DNA from: Podospora comata
Lineage: Eukaryota; Ascomycota; Sordariomycetes; Sordariales; Podosporaceae
Length of the DNA stretch: 64,000 nucleotides
Reading direction: 5' to 3'
Assembly: GCA_017354895.1 (NCBI GenBank)
Contig: CP071498.1
Coordinates: forward strand, 2,294,001 to 2,358,000
The translations under genes were made by a program, and so were the position numbers. Positions 50,950 through 62,963 of this stretch are shown piece by piece (position 1 is the first letter of the stretch; each line of letters begins with the position of its first letter). Under the pieces are notes generated by a model. The model did not search any database. It saw nothing but the letters and a program-made list of their open reading frames with translations, and had not been told where the DNA came from.

Positions 50950-52373
50950 TCTTCAACAGTACCGATCATGGGGTCAGCCGCTTCCTCGATCTGATCAGAC
51001 GGGAAACGGAGCAGGGCAACAATGGCAACTTTCCCTACCGCGCCCTGGCTCATGATGTCCGGTTAGTCGTTATCCATTTGCACCTCTTGATGGTTTGCGC
51101 GAAAGATGTCGGCCTGCTAACCGATATTCTCGCTTTTCAGATCCCTCGTCGTCTGCGTTCAACACCGCGAGATCGCAAAGGTTGCCTACTGGGAGTTGGA
51201 CCCGTCAAAGCCAGTCAGTCTATGCGACAATATCATTCGGTTCATCACCGCCCCTCCCTCAAGTTCGCAGTCTGAGCTTGGACAATGCTCAAGTTGGCCA
51301 TATGGTCACGCTGCTTCATAAATCCACCAACATCCTTCCCCGTGTTCGACAAGTCAAATTCATCTCGGCTGAGCACGCTTATGGATTGAGCGACAGCGCG
51401 TTCAACCCGAGCCTTTGTGGGCGCCTCACGTCCGCTTTCTGCACCGCGATGGGTACCAAAGCCGACGAGCTTACCTTCATTCGAGGCTCTGATGCTGCCA
51501 ACAATCAAGCCTTGCTCGACACGATGAAAGCCTTTGCCGACATCCAACCAGGCGGTAGTCCCCGCCGCCAGCTGAGGCGCCTATTGATCGCCGGCTTGGG
51601 GTCCGCAAGCGGTCTCAATATCCTCCCAGCTCGTGAGATTCTGGAGACGGTCGTCGCGCCACACAGCGAGACTATTGAGACCATCTTTATCGCTGATGAC
51701 GTGGACTTTGCGCCTCCCGGTGGCCATCAGGACTTTAATACCAACCAGCAGGCAATTGAGCACTTGGTCAACGCCCTGGCTGGGATGCCTGCCCTTCGCC
51801 GAGTCGCGTTCCCAGTGGTGGGATTTCGTGTTGAGGGTGTTGAGCGCCAGGACGACAAGACTCTCAAGAAACTGGCTCTGGATACGGCCATGAGGGCGAT
51901 TGCGGGTGGTGTGTGATGGAGCAGCTTCCTCATTTGGAGCACGCGGCCTTCTGGTCTTTGTGGCAGAATTGCGGTGTCCATTCGAGACGTATCGATGGGG
52001 ACATTTATATCAGATGTTACGGTGTCCCTGATGACTGGGTGAAGCCTCTGCATGGACGGAGGGAGAAGTGGCCCATGGGGCTGTGGGGGTATCGGTGGTA
52101 GATCCGGGTGTTGCGTTGGGACCAGGTATCACAGGGCTGAGAGAGGAGATGTCTGTGCCAAGGGATGGAGGAAGCACCGATGGCACCGTGAGTCTCGGAA
52201 CCTTAGAGCCTGAAAATACGAAGAAAGTGCTTTCCACTGAGTGGGAGATGCACGTGGGCCAGTACTCCCGCCTGAAAGGGGACGTCTACATGATGGCTTG
52301 GGGGCATATGATTCTGATTCCTGAGGTTGGGCATACCAAAAAGAGATTTGATTCAGCGGATAGTATGCAAGCG
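50950..52373 (+). pseudogene. F-box/LRR-like fungal gene with frameshifts
   Basis: Pieces join as one protein: RFLDLIRRETEQGNNGNFPY, ALAHDVR, then an intron (GTTAGT...TTTTCAG at 51060-51140), SLVVCVQHREIAKVAYWELD, IIRFITAPP. A frame change near 51255 leads to PLPQVRSLSLDNAQVGHMVT and onward to LDTAMRAIAGGV. A second change near 51912 leads to MEQLPHLEHAAFWSLWQ and GREKWPMGLWGYRW-type sequence. I recall this layout from fungal F-box-like proteins of variable number, with the typical short ending on MGLWG-x-R. The frame 52147-52373 may be its tail. Two frame breaks without splice signals suggest a pseudogene. Confidence 0.5.
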
Positions 52374-52525
52374 TAAAGATAAAAAAATAAAATAAAAAAA
52401 AATAAAAAAAACTATAAAAAATACAAAATAAAATAGTAAAAGAAAAAATAAAAAAGTAAAATTAAAAATAAAAATAAAAAAAAATATTAAATAAAAGAAT
52501 AAAAAAATAAAATAAAAATAAAGGC
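52374..52525. repeat. 150-bp A-rich AAATAAAA tract
   Basis: Almost pure A/T on the plus strand, built from AAAAATAAAATAAA-type units with very few other bases. It sits right after the F-box-like relic and before the 3' end of the mannanase gene. It could be the tail of a LINE insertion or a slipped microsatellite. Confidence 0.85.
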
Positions 52526-52800
52526 TATTTGCACAGATTCTTGATCAAGTCATTGGAACGTGGCCATCGTGAGCGGTTCAAGGTTTGGCTTCTTGAATGC
52601 AAAAACTGCGACAAAGGACATGATATTCTTGGACTGATGATGCACCAGAGCTGGGGCCGACAACATAAGGAATTGGAATCGACGGGACATCGTTCATATT
52701 GACATTGCTAAACCTAAACAAACTCAGATAATGCTGAAAGAATGCGTGTTGATAACATCCACCAAATCAACCCTCGACCCTTGTACAAATCCCTTGTACT

Positions 52801-54036
52801 CTACGCCGGGAGAGCATTGATAGCCCTCACATGGTCAGTAACCAAGCAAGTAGCCAACGAAGAACCGTAATAAATCGTGAACCCATCATTATGTGTCTGC
52901 CCAGTACTCAACTGATCGCCCCATTGCCTATTATTCATCACAATTAGCACATATATCATCACTTCTCAACCAGGAAAAAAGAAACCACCTACCAAAACAA
53001 ATCACCACTCATCCCATCCCTGCTCAGCTCCCTCGACGTCTGCTGCCAGCCCTTCTGCACATTACACCTATCACTCTCAAACCCATACTCCTCCAACAAA
53101 CACGGCTTCCCCGCCGCCCTGCAAGCCGCCGCATGATCCTTAATCCACCCTGGCCCAAAGCTCGTCGGCACCCCCCAATGACCAGGATACATATGAAACG
53201 TCCCAAAGTCCAGATTCTTAATCTGCAGATTCTTGACGAAGTCGGTCCCCTCCCCATACTGATACGGATATGTCGTCTGCCCCGGCAACCCAAACCCCTC
53301 ATCCCCGAGGGTGATCAAATGATCCTTATCCAAGCTCCGAATATAATCTGAAATCTGCGTCGCCCAGTTGAAAATAACATTCGTGTTGCACCCCTTGCAC
53401 CTGGGCTCGTTGGCAAGTTCCCAGGCAAAGATTGCGGGGCTGTTGACATATCGCGAGACGACAGCCTGGATGTAACGCTTGTACTGCTCCTGAGCGCGGG
53501 CGTTGGTGTACCAGGATTCTTTTGTGCCTCCAAAGGCGTTGACGTAGGCTTTCATGCCGCCAAAGTCATCCCAGTAGTTGACTAGTGCGATGATGAGCTT
53601 GATGCCGCGGGTTTCGGCTGATCTGACGAGGTAGTCGAGGCGTTGGAGGCCGTTGGGGCCGGTGTTGATTTGGGAGCCTGAGGAGGCGAGGCGTTGGAAC
53701 CAAACGGTGTTACCGGATGGTTGGTTGTTCACGTCGTTGAAGCCCCAGACGCGGAGGATTTTGAGGCCCGAGGAGGCGATGTGGTCCACTGGGGAGTGTT
53801 AGTAACGGTAGAGGAGAGGACGGTGGAAGGGACGAACAGGTTGTGTCGACATCTCTGTTGTTGGTCAGGAAGCCAATCCAGTAGGAGTTTGTTCCTGCAA
53901 AGTAGCCGGTTTTGCCGTCGATCACGAAGCGGGTGCCGCTGACTCTGGCTGAGGCGGCTGCTCCTCCACCTTGTGCTTGGGGGAGGGCGTTGACTAGAGA
54001 AAGAAGGCCGAAGCCGAAGGCGAAAAGTCCCTTCAT
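52801..54036 (-). CDS. secreted GH5 endo-beta-1,4-mannanase
   Basis: Three exons: 54036-53838, 53788-52993 and 52927-52801; introns of 49 and 65 nt, 373 residues. The signal peptide is [22 protein letters not shown]5 subfamily 7 features: [60 protein letters not shown] with acid/base Glu194, [18 protein letters not shown] with the nucleophile in the Glu299-300 pair, and a C-terminal WQWGDQLS. It hydrolyses internal beta-1,4-mannosyl bonds of plant mannan outside the cell. There is no carbohydrate-binding module. All catalytic residues are present. Confidence 0.92.
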
Positions 54037-54878
54037 CTTTGGTGGTGATCGGTTCCTCGTCGTGTTCTTGTCAAGATGACTTCCGAAAGATAGCCATCAA
54101 CCCGCCATCCGCCCCCATTAAATACTTCTCCAGACCTCTCATGTTCGCCGATGATGTTCAAGACCAAGAAGTTCGCTCTGGTCCCCTCCGAGGTGTGAGG
54201 CCGTCGATATGAGAAAGCTCACCAATGAAATATTAGCCGCCTCATGAGGGCGGGGCAGCGGGCTCCGGTTAGCCCGAATTGGAAAAAGGTAAACAATGAA
54301 GCTGGGAGGAATGGAACAGTGTGAAAAGGGGGTAATAGTAATGCCAGGTGATCTCAAGCATAGTTACATGCGCACCGCTCAGTCTCCCGGCCGTAGGTAA
54401 TGTGAAGCTGAGGAACACACATGTGAGGGGTCGAGCTTAGGTAAGGGGCTGAGGGGTCGAGGGGCTGGTGATGTCTCAGGTGAGAATTGCCCCGCAAATG
54501 TTGGAACCAACCCCAATTCTCCAACAGAAAAAGAGTCCCAATGATGGGCTTTGTTTTGTCCCTCCAATGGGCTTAGCAGGTCATGGGACGTGGCGAAAGG
54601 GACGCGCTGAGGGACAATTGAGGGCGGCTCAGTCATGCTTGAAACAAGCAATTTTTAGGGGTGGTCTGTGTTGGGCTGAGCCGCCGAGGACGAGGACCCT
54701 GGAAAATAAGCGACCCAACCGAATATGGCCTAGAACTGCCCGCCATCTCCATTGCGCCTGATCACGAACTGAGAGCATATCTTTTCATTCTTTCCCTTTC
54801 CCCTCCCTTTCCAGGTTGTCGGTTGCTTCTGCTGTGCTACGAGCGCTGCTTTGCTGCTTGCTGCCATCTCACCATCCA
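54037..54878. other. divergent promoter region of mannanase and channel genes
   Basis: About 0.84 kb between divergent start codons, with no ORF I can support. Confidence 0.5.
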
Positions 54879-57154
54879 ATGCCTATCCGTGTCAAGTCGC
54901 GCCCGCAGGGTGTGCAGCGCACCGAGAGCCTGCGCACCCCTTCCCCGCGCCACAAGTTCGGCTTCGTCGCGGAGCTCCCCGACATCAGCGAGGAGGACAG
55001 CTTCCGAGATGTTGTCAAGAAGCTTTCCATGTGAGTATTTTCTACGGCATCTCCACAATTGGTCTTTTACTGATCATCTTGTCAGCTATATTGCCGACAC
55101 CGTGGTTTTGCCCAGCACTTTCGAGCAGCTGAGGACCACTGCTGCTGGAGATGGCCTTCGTGCGCTCGTTGACCATCTCGGCCGAACATGCACTCACCCT
55201 GCCATTGTGAATGCCCTCCTCGCCCTGAAGTGGCACTATGGCACCAGCGTCGAGGATAAGGGCTTGATGGACGCCAGAGCCAACGCCTGCGAGATTGTCG
55301 CTTGGCGCTTTCTGACCCACCTGTCCGAGAGGGAGGCTGTCGATTATTGTCTCTATGAGATCCCAGACCCCAAGGATGTCGAGAGCCACAGCCCAACTGA
55401 TGAAGAGGAGGGCGAGGTTGACGAGCACAGTGCGCTTCTGGCCCAGGCCTTACACAGCAGTGTCGGTTCATCCCGTAGGACACCCCATAGCGCAAGCACC
55501 AAGCGCAACCTCTTGCTCAGTTCCATCTCGCGCCTGACTATGAGCATGACGGGAGACGATGAAGATGGCGATGGAGAGGAGGAGGATCCAACCGCTAACT
55601 TCACCAACCTCAATGCCTTGGAGATTGCCGCTATTGCCGACGCCAAGCGATTCCTCAGCCAGGCTGTTGTCCAGAAGATCATCACCGGCATCTGGGAAGG
55701 CTCCATCATCTTCTGGAAAGACCTCAGCGTGCACTCGGAGAAGAAGCCTCAGTTCTACAACCCCAACACGGCCGACCCATTCTCTCGTCTCAGAGTCCCC
55801 AAGTATCTCAAGTCTTTCGAAGTTTTATTTTTCCTCACCTTTTTGGGCCTGTACTATGGCGTTTTGGTCGAGCGGGATCCCACCCGCATCACGCCCCTGG
55901 AAATCTTCTTGTACATCTGGTTTGCCGCCTTTGCTTTGGACGAGCTGAGCGAGTGGATTGATGCCGGCTCGATTTTCTATGCTACCGACATATGGAACGT
56001 GTTTGACATGGCCATGATAGCAATCGGCGCCACCTTTGTCGGCTTGCGTATTGTTGGCTTGGAAACCCACAACGAGGAAATGGTGAACCTTTCCTTCAAC
56101 GTCTTGGCGCTGGAAGCTCTCTTTATGGTTCCAAGGGTCTTTTCTATCCTGAGCTTGAGTCCATACTGGGGTGTAAGTCGATATCCTGAGCCGAACAGCT
56201 GATTGAAAGAGAAAGCGCTGACAGCCACACCAGACCTTGATTCCTTGCCTCAAAGAAATGGGCAAAGATTTCATCAAATTCATGGTCCTCGTCGTAGTCA
56301 TCTACTGTGGCTTCCTAACCACCTTCTCCCTTCTCGGGCGCGAACACCTGTCGCTCCACGACATGGTCATGTCCCTGACCAAGATCTTCTTTGGTTCCAG
56401 CTTCGTCGGCTTCGACCTGATCCCCAAAATGGACACCCTGCTCGGCCCTCCCCTCATGATCATCTTCATCACCCTTAGTTCCATCCTGCTCACCGGCTCC
56501 CTGACGGGTATGCTCTCCAACAGCTTCTCCCGCGTCATCACCCATGCCCGAGAGGAATACCTCTACGTCTACAGCGTCTACGTCCTGGAAGCTTCGACTA
56601 GCAATCGGCTCACCCACTTTTATCCTCCGTTCAACCTCCTCGCCGTCCTCATCTTCCGCCCCCTTCGCCTCTTCCTCCCATCCGACAACAAGTTCCGTGC
56701 CGCGCGCATTCTCTTGCTCAAGGCAACTCACCTCCCCATCGTTGCCGTCATTGAATTTTATGAGTGGCTTACAATCGGCTCGTCAAAGGGGACGCAATAC
56801 AGCGGTTTCCGCGGTCCCAGACAGGCCGTGATTGGGAGCCCTCATCCGGCTGCTGCGAAGAGGTTTGCGCAGGCTAGGCTGTCGAATAACAGCTTGCGGG
56901 CTGATAACAATAATCATCTGTCGCAGTTGAGACCGCCAGCGATTACGGCCATTTCCGAGGGCGCAATTGCCGGTCGGAGGGCGCAGCAGCAGGCGGCGGA
57001 CGAGGCGGTGGAGGGGAGGGCGTTTGGGCAGCATGAGGGGGATGTGGAGGCGAGGATTGTGGATTTGACGGCCAAGATTGACAGGTTGACGGAGCTGGTG
57101 CTCACGTTGCAGACGCAGTCGAGCACGACGTTGGGGAATGTGGGTGTGGCTTAG
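54879..57154 (+). CDS. YVC1: YVC1/TRPY-type vacuolar calcium-permeable cation channel
   Basis: Three exons: 54879-55030, 55086-56172 and 56234-57154; 719 residues. The N-terminal cytosolic domain starts MPIRVKSRPQGVQR and includes ALVDHLGRTCTHPAIVNALL. An acidic loop (DDEDGDGEEEDPT) precedes the membrane core: FEVLFFLTFLGLYYGVL, LEIFLYIWFAAFALDELSEW, DIWNVFDMAMIAIGATFVG, NVLALEALFMVPRVFSILSL, then FIKFMVLVVVIYCGFLTTF and a pore region around KIFFGSSFVGFD, then IIFITLSSILLTGSLTGML. The C terminus carries a coiled coil (VDLTAKIDRLTELVLTLQTQ). Yeast Yvc1 releases vacuolar Ca2+ in response to stretch and Ca2+; the fungal homologue should do similarly. It is a full-length housekeeping gene. Confidence 0.92.
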
Positions 57155-57687
57155 TAGGCTGCGGACATGGACGTCGATGTTGGGTTGTGAAGGTATATAC
57201 GGAGGGATTTTGATTTCTCTTGCGTCAGGTCAGGATTGTTTTGTATGAGGGTTGACATTAGGGAGAGGACTTGGCCAGAGGTGGTTGTTTGCTTGCCGGT
57301 CGGTGGTTGTGTTTGTTTGGATACTGTTTCGCATTGGATGTAATAATGCTGATGAAATACGAGGGTATGAATATGGATAATGAAATATGCAATATCTCGT
57401 CTGAACTTTCGTTGGGACACCAGAGTGAGGTGCGCTAAGGTTTCATTGTCGGAGCTGTGGGTAAAAAGGCCTGGGTCAACATGAAGTACGAAACACAAGA
57501 TTATGCTGTATAAATGCCATGTCGAAGAGCTCACCGAGCAGCGAAGAGGAGAGCAAGGCGCAAGAGGGCTGATTAATAAGCAGAGATCGAAAGGCACCTG
57601 CTCTGCCGCCTGCCCGCCATCCAACCGTTTCACGCGAACAACACCGACTTTCCTCTACCACCATCGGGACCCTCAGAAACGACCACA
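57155..57687. other. intergenic, no gene seen
   Basis: About 0.53 kb containing the 3' flank of the channel gene and the promoter of the HET-domain gene. No other feature is supported. Confidence 0.45.
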
Positions 57688-59538
57688 ATGGAGAGCGAAG
57701 CTCATGCTGTCTATAGGGGACGGCCCCTCGATCTGGATGACTCTTTTCGTCTTTTGCAACTCCTACCAGGCCATCTCGATGAGCCTGTCACAATCCGCCT
57801 GTTCAGTGCTCAACTCAGTGCCGCTCCTTCCTACGAGGCCCTGTCTTACACATGGGGAGATCCAACTTTGACATCTGTGATCGAGGCACTCTCTGACAAG
57901 GGCGAGGATGAGCACAAGCCGGGTCTCGAATTCCGCAGCACGGCCAACTGCCATGCGGCCCTAAAGCGTCTTCGAAACCCCGATGCCAACCGAGTTCTTT
58001 GGGTCGATTCGGTCTGCATCAACCAGTCACATATCCCAGAGCGAAACCACCAGGTCAATCTCATGGCGCGTATCTACCGAGCAGCTTCCAGGGTTGTTGT
58101 TTACCTTGGCGAGAGCGATGAGAATAGTGTCGTGGTACTTTCATGGATTCGAGAACTCGACCAACCATCCGATTTCGGCAACGGGAGCGGTGCTTTGCCA
58201 CCTAGCAAAGAGGCGGTTGAAGGATTTTTCAGAAGGCCGTGGTTCCATCGCATTTGGGTTATCCAGGAGATTAGTCTTGCACAAAAGGCAGTTGTTGTAT
58301 GCGGGAAGGATGAGGTTGACTGGGGAAGCTTCACTGTTCTTTACCAACACAACGAGAATGCGACACGGGCAGCCCGGCTTGAGTTGCCATACCCCGTCAC
58401 GTTTGCGAGCCGGTACAACAAGCCATACCGGGATGGCGCTATGACGTACGCCAGGAGGCTGGTGCGGATGCTTGGAAGATCACGGCATTGTGAGGCGACG
58501 GATCCGCGGGATAAGTTGTATGCCATCATCCCGCTCGTGAATATCCGAGATGGCTCAAGGACGGAGGAGTCGTGGGGAGAGGTTCTGGGGATCAGTGTGG
58601 ACTATTCATTGTCTGTTGATCGGGTGTTCACTGACATGGCCGTTGCGTTGCTCAACCAACAAGTTCCGCTTGACGACGTTCTTCGCCATCACGTACCGGG
58701 CCATGAGGCACGAGGTCTGTCTTCGTGGGTATCAGATTGGAGGATTCAGCGGGAGAATAGCTGGCGTCATGCAAAATATGAGCGGATATTCAAGGGATTT
58801 CCCGGATTTGGAGGACACCCAGTTGAATTGATGTTTGATGGGGTCCCGGGAATCATTTTGGACAAGAATGGAACGCGACCAGCCGTGGTTGGATATACGG
58901 ATTCCTCCACGGACAGGTGTCCGATACGTGTGCACGCCATCAATGTTGGGAATATCATCAAGACTGGCCCTGTTTGCTCAGTTGCTGATGATTTCTTTCC
59001 TGTTTCAAACTGGAAGGAACTTGTTGAAGAGGCGCGACGACAAGGATCAGTCGTGCCCAAATTGGAGAGACTCATGGAGATAATGATTACTTTGAATTTG
59101 GGGTATCCAAATTCTGTCCCGCGAGGTGTTGGGCTTATTGAGCGGTATAACGAGGAAATGGAAAAGGGGACGTGTCCGAGGAAGCCGTTAAGGCAGGTGA
59201 TTGGGGAGACGGCATCTCGTAGTGGGGCGAGGGCTCGGCATGAGATGGATGCGATCTTGTCGGTTTGCGATGGGAAGAGGCTTGCGATTACTGATGGTGG
59301 GTTTGTTGCTGTTGTACCGGGGAACGCGGAGGTTGATGATGCTGTTTGGGTGTTGGATCGGGTCAGGATGCCGTTTGTTTGTAGGAGGACCGGGTCTGGG
59401 GAGGCAAATGGGGTGAGACTTATTGGAGCTTCTTTCGTTTTTGGTATCATGGAGTTGGAAGCTATGAAAGAACATGTAAGTGACGTGCGGGCTAAGGCGG
59501 AGGTTATGAGGCGGGTGGAGGAGCTGGTTGTTGAATGA
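57688..59538 (+). CDS. heterokaryon-incompatibility (HET) domain protein
   Basis: 616 residues, one exon, ATG 57688. HET-domain blocks in order: YEALSYTWGDP (about residue 52), TANCHAALKRLRNPDA, LWVDSVCINQSHIPERNHQ, VNLMARIYRAASRVVVYLGE, then RRPWFHRIWVIQEISLA and VVVCGKDEV, followed by the het-6-like DPRDKLYAIIPL and VDYSLSVDRVFTDMAVALL. The C-terminal FVAVVPGNAEVDDAVWVL is typical of het-6/OR-type proteins. These cytosolic proteins can trigger cell death after fusion of unlike hyphae; most paralogues have unknown partners. A second, destroyed copy lies at 46.99-50.0 kb, so the family has been duplicated locally. Confidence 0.9.
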   Translation: MESEAHAVYRGRPLDLDDSFRLLQLLPGHLDEPVTIRLFSAQLSAAPSYEALSYTWGDPTLTSVIEALSDKGEDEHKPGLEFRSTANCHAALKRLRNPDANRVLWVDSVCINQSHIPERNHQVNLMARIYRAASRVVVYLGESDENSVVVLSWIRELDQPSDFGNGSGALPPSKEAVEGFFRRPWFHRIWVIQEISLAQKAVVVCGKDEVDWGSFTVLYQHNENATRAARLELPYPVTFASRYNKPYRDGAMTYARRLVRMLGRSRHCEATDPRDKLYAIIPLVNIRDGSRTEESWGEVLGISVDYSLSVDRVFTDMAVALLNQQVPLDDVLRHHVPGHEARGLSSWVSDWRIQRENSWRHAKYERIFKGFPGFGGHPVELMFDGVPGIILDKNGTRPAVVGYTDSSTDRCPIRVHAINVGNIIKTGPVCSVADDFFPVSNWKELVEEARRQGSVVPKLERLMEIMITLNLGYPNSVPRGVGLIERYNEEMEKGTCPRKPLRQVIGETASRSGARARHEMDAILSVCDGKRLAITDGGFVAVVPGNAEVDDAVWVLDRVRMPFVCRRTGSGEANGVRLIGASFVFGIMELEAMKEHVSDVRAKAEVMRRVEELVVE

Positions 59539-59960
59539 TGATGGGACGTGATATCGTGAGTGCCCTCACCTTGGGGACCAATGATACCGCTGACACTTCT
59601 TTTTCCAGATGGCCCACATCCAACTACCTCCAGGCTGTGTATAGGAACTTCCTCCTCGCGTCAAGACAGGAGACCCAACGGAGTTTGGAGATCGGGGATG
59701 TCTTGATTCCGATCTAGTGATAATTAGCCCTGCTCTTCAACACTGCCAAGAGCACTAGAAAGGCCCACGAGTGGGCTTTGATGCCCCCGGTGATTGGATC
59801 ACCAAATGCCAGCGCCTTCCCCCTAGACATAGCGTGACATCGCTCGGGTCTGGCCGCCGTCTACCCTGTCCGTTCTCCTAACCTTGATGGATGCCGAAAT
59901 CCTTCCTCTTCTAAATTCTTCTTCCAGTAATGGTTCATCAACATCGACTCAGACATCGCC
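59539..59960. other. intergenic, no gene seen
   Basis: About 0.4 kb. A short frame at the HET stop (ATGATGGGACGTG, 59535) looks incidental. Confidence 0.4.
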
Positions 59961-61967
59961 ATGGCCGATACCCAAGTGGAAGCCGACAATGACTCGTGGA
60001 GCGTCAAGAAAAAGGGGCTGCTGACAGAGCAGCCTGGTCTTGAGGTCGTCCCGCAAGAGCTTCTCGAGAGCAAGGATCATTTGGCACAAGCTCGCCCACC
60101 AGAGACCTCAAAATACCCAGTCTCGCCAACGGTTTCGACTCGCGATGCAAAATTCAAGATTGAGAGCGGCCTGGGGACCGGAGATTCCTCTCCTGAACCC
60201 GTAAGCACCGACTTTCCCGAGGTGGCGGATCCGCGACAGGTTGAGGCGGCCAATCAAGCTAGGCACTCCTCACGACAGAGACGGAGAAGACTGATCATTG
60301 TCGGAAGCGTTGTCCTGGTCGTAATTTGCGTCGGTGCTGTTCTGGGCGGGGTGTTGGGCAGCAGGGCCGCCAGTCAACGAGGGTCCATGGGAGAGAAGGC
60401 AGCTACAACAACGGGCCCTGCAAGTCCAAGCAGCGCGAACAAGACGGCTCTTGGGTACCAAGCTATTTGGATCGCAGCTCCCTAGCTGTGACAGGGAGAA
60501 GAAGGCGAGATGGGAGCACTGAGGGTTGGTTGTTCTACGAAGACCAGGGTGGTGAACCGCAGATGCTCCGATGGGATACGAAGCGAGGAGGCATGCTGAA
60601 GGCCACCGACGAGTTTACAATAAAGGAGCCGGACTCGTACCTAACTTCAAAGGCTATAGGGATGGCTGCAACTACGATTCTCCAAGGTCCTGAGGACAAT
60701 GTTTGTCAACCTTCCTTATGTAACTTTTATGGCACGCCTGCACTTACACTGACCATATTCCACAGCCTAGGATCCTTCTGCTCGTCAGCAAGATATTCGA
60801 TGGAGGATTTCAAGCCGATCCAGATCCCAATTTGCCAGGCAGAGGTTCGGTAGTGTTTGGTTATGAACTGGACCGGGACGGTAATCTCGGCAACACAAGC
60901 CGCATAGGGGATCACGCACTGATCGTCAACAAACAAAACTATATGGAGGCCCGCTTATTGAGTGCATCCACTGTGACAGCTTACTGGCCTTGGATTATTC
61001 ACGGGTCTGGAGAATCTCCTGCATTTGGCCCGTCTGAGGTCGATAACCCGGTTGTGAAGGTGATAGAGGCGCGCAATCAGATGGGCGACAATTTGGCGCA
61101 AGGACCAGATTGGGCCTTCCGAAACTTGTCTATAGGGGGGAAGGCACATACCAAGGTCTCAATCGTTCCTCTCAGTGCCGACTTCAAGAAGTTATCGGAC
61201 CCCAACTATGACAAGGAACCGCGAAACGGGTACGGCATGTTCTACCACGATCCAGACGACCGTCTCAAGTTCGTGCACCGAAGTTGGGGCACTGAGAGAT
61301 CGCCAGAATTTTATTTACCTCAGCGTAAGACTTTTCGTTATCTTTCTTTTCCCCGTCTCTTCCAAGGCTAAAGGAAACCCGAACCACGACAGTTCCCGAT
61401 AAGAGGCTCCCGACCGATGATCAACAAGGGAGATCAGCCATCTCGGCTTTTGCCGTGGCGAAGCGGCCGCCAGAAAAGATCTCGACAAGCACCCAGCGGC
61501 CCACTTTTGCTCTAATGATTCCCGCTGAGACCGTTGATCTAGAAGTGGTGGTAGTGGCTGGGACGATGGCGACCCCAGAACCATCGGCCCTCGTGGATGA
61601 CGAGCTGCCTCCGAACAGCGTAGATGTCGGCGTTGCCTTCATCAACCAAAATCGACAGTTTGAGCTCCTGTTTATGTCGACCAATTCCGGATACAGTAGC
61701 TGGTACACGATCGATACAGCGGAAGTCAACAAGCTGGCGCCACCAGATCTCTTTACTGATGTTGCCTGTCTCACCTTGGCAAGCGGCGCTGTTGGTGAAG
61801 ATGGGGAGGAGTGGTTGCTGCCACGGGATCAGGATGAGGAGGGGACCATCGCTACGTGCTTTTACCAGAGCGGCTCCAAGGTGGTCAAGGTGAGGTGGAT
61901 TGGGGAAATGTGGGACACCAAGTGGGATGTTGAGTGGTTACCTATTCCGACGGGGGATTCTGGGTGA
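59961..61967 (+). pseudogene. membrane-anchored lectin-like (fucose-lectin type) gene, frameshifted
   Basis: ATG 59961 opens a cytosolic Ser/Pro-rich tail of about 110 residues, then RRRRLIIVGSVVLVVICVGA, a single membrane helix typical of type II fungal lectin-like proteins, and a Ser/Thr linker. The luminal part continues in another frame near 60482 (GWLFYEDQGGEPQMLRWDTK), crosses a clean intron (GTTTGT 60701 to CACAG 60765), then RILLLVSKIFDGGF and YGMFYHDPDDRLKFVHRSWG. A second intron (GTAAGA near 61326) joins out of phase with the last piece, PPNSVDVGVAFINQNRQFEL...WDVEWLPIPTGDSG. Repeated W/F-Y-x-D blades suggest a beta-propeller. Two frame conflicts suggest a pseudogene, unless the assembly is wrong at these points. 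Confidence 0.5.
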
Positions 61968-62963
61968 GAAAGGGGCGTTGGTTGTACGCACATGGGCGGG
62001 CAAGGCAACATATTTGAGGGTTGGATATACGATGGAAAACATACTCGCTACGAATACGACATAATAGACACAAGGATTGAGCTAAGACTCTTCCGGCTAT
62101 TCTTGGAACACTGGAGCTGACAGTGCGTTGGCTACTAACTACTCTGAACATACACATCATACCACACACGTCCAAAACAGGTGAGTGCTCACTAGCGCCA
62201 AACAACTGCTAACCCAGCGCAGGCTTCCCTCCGTGATCAGCACCGTTATACCCTATTGCGGCATTGCTCGAAATACCTCATTTTGTGCCAACTGGCTTGT
62301 CTGCACTGCCGATGCCTGGTCGCGGCATCGAAATCTTTTGGCTGCGAGCACGGCCCCCATTGGGAAATCGTCAAATCATGTCCCCAACCGTTACACGACG
62401 TGCATACGGGCATCGTTCCTGATCGATCCCGCTCCCGTGTCATTGGGTGGCCCCCTGGTCGCAAGTGGACGGCTGAAGACGTGGACGCCTCGCTGTTGGA
62501 AGCGTATATGCACAGCGAGCTTGGCGACTGCTACGCTAGGTCGTGGTCTTGCTCGTCAGCATTTTCCTCATTGGGCCACTCGTTTTGTGGATGGGCATCA
62601 TGACCACGGTTCAGATGGAAAGAGGCGGCATGGCAGCCATAACCGAATATACCCGAGCGGTCAAATCCACTACCGTGCCGCGAATCACAACTTGGTAGCT
62701 TTTTGGTGGTGGCACGACGGGTCGATATTGTGGATTTTTGGAGGACCATGGACCATGGTTGGGTGAACGGCAGGGCACACGAACTGCGTGATATCGGACG
62801 AGGGACGAACGGGCATACGAGTGTGACTGTTGGGCCTTGGTGCTGTTGTTTGTGGTACAGAAATGTCTGGCGCCGTGGAGGATATAATGTCTCAGACGTC
62901 TCGATGCCTTTCACCTTTTCTTTGCGCTTCTAGCGACAGGTTACAGCAGCATCATCATCCAAC
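61968..62963. other. weak ORF region between lectin-like gene and monooxygenase
   Basis: A plus-strand frame at about 62222-62606 has natural composition and many Cys/His (LACLHCRCLVAA, GCEHGPHWEIVKSCPQPL, TAEDVDASLLEAYMHSELG) but lacks an ATG; it may be an exon or remnant. The opposite strand is also open over part of it. I cannot name either. Confidence 0.3.
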
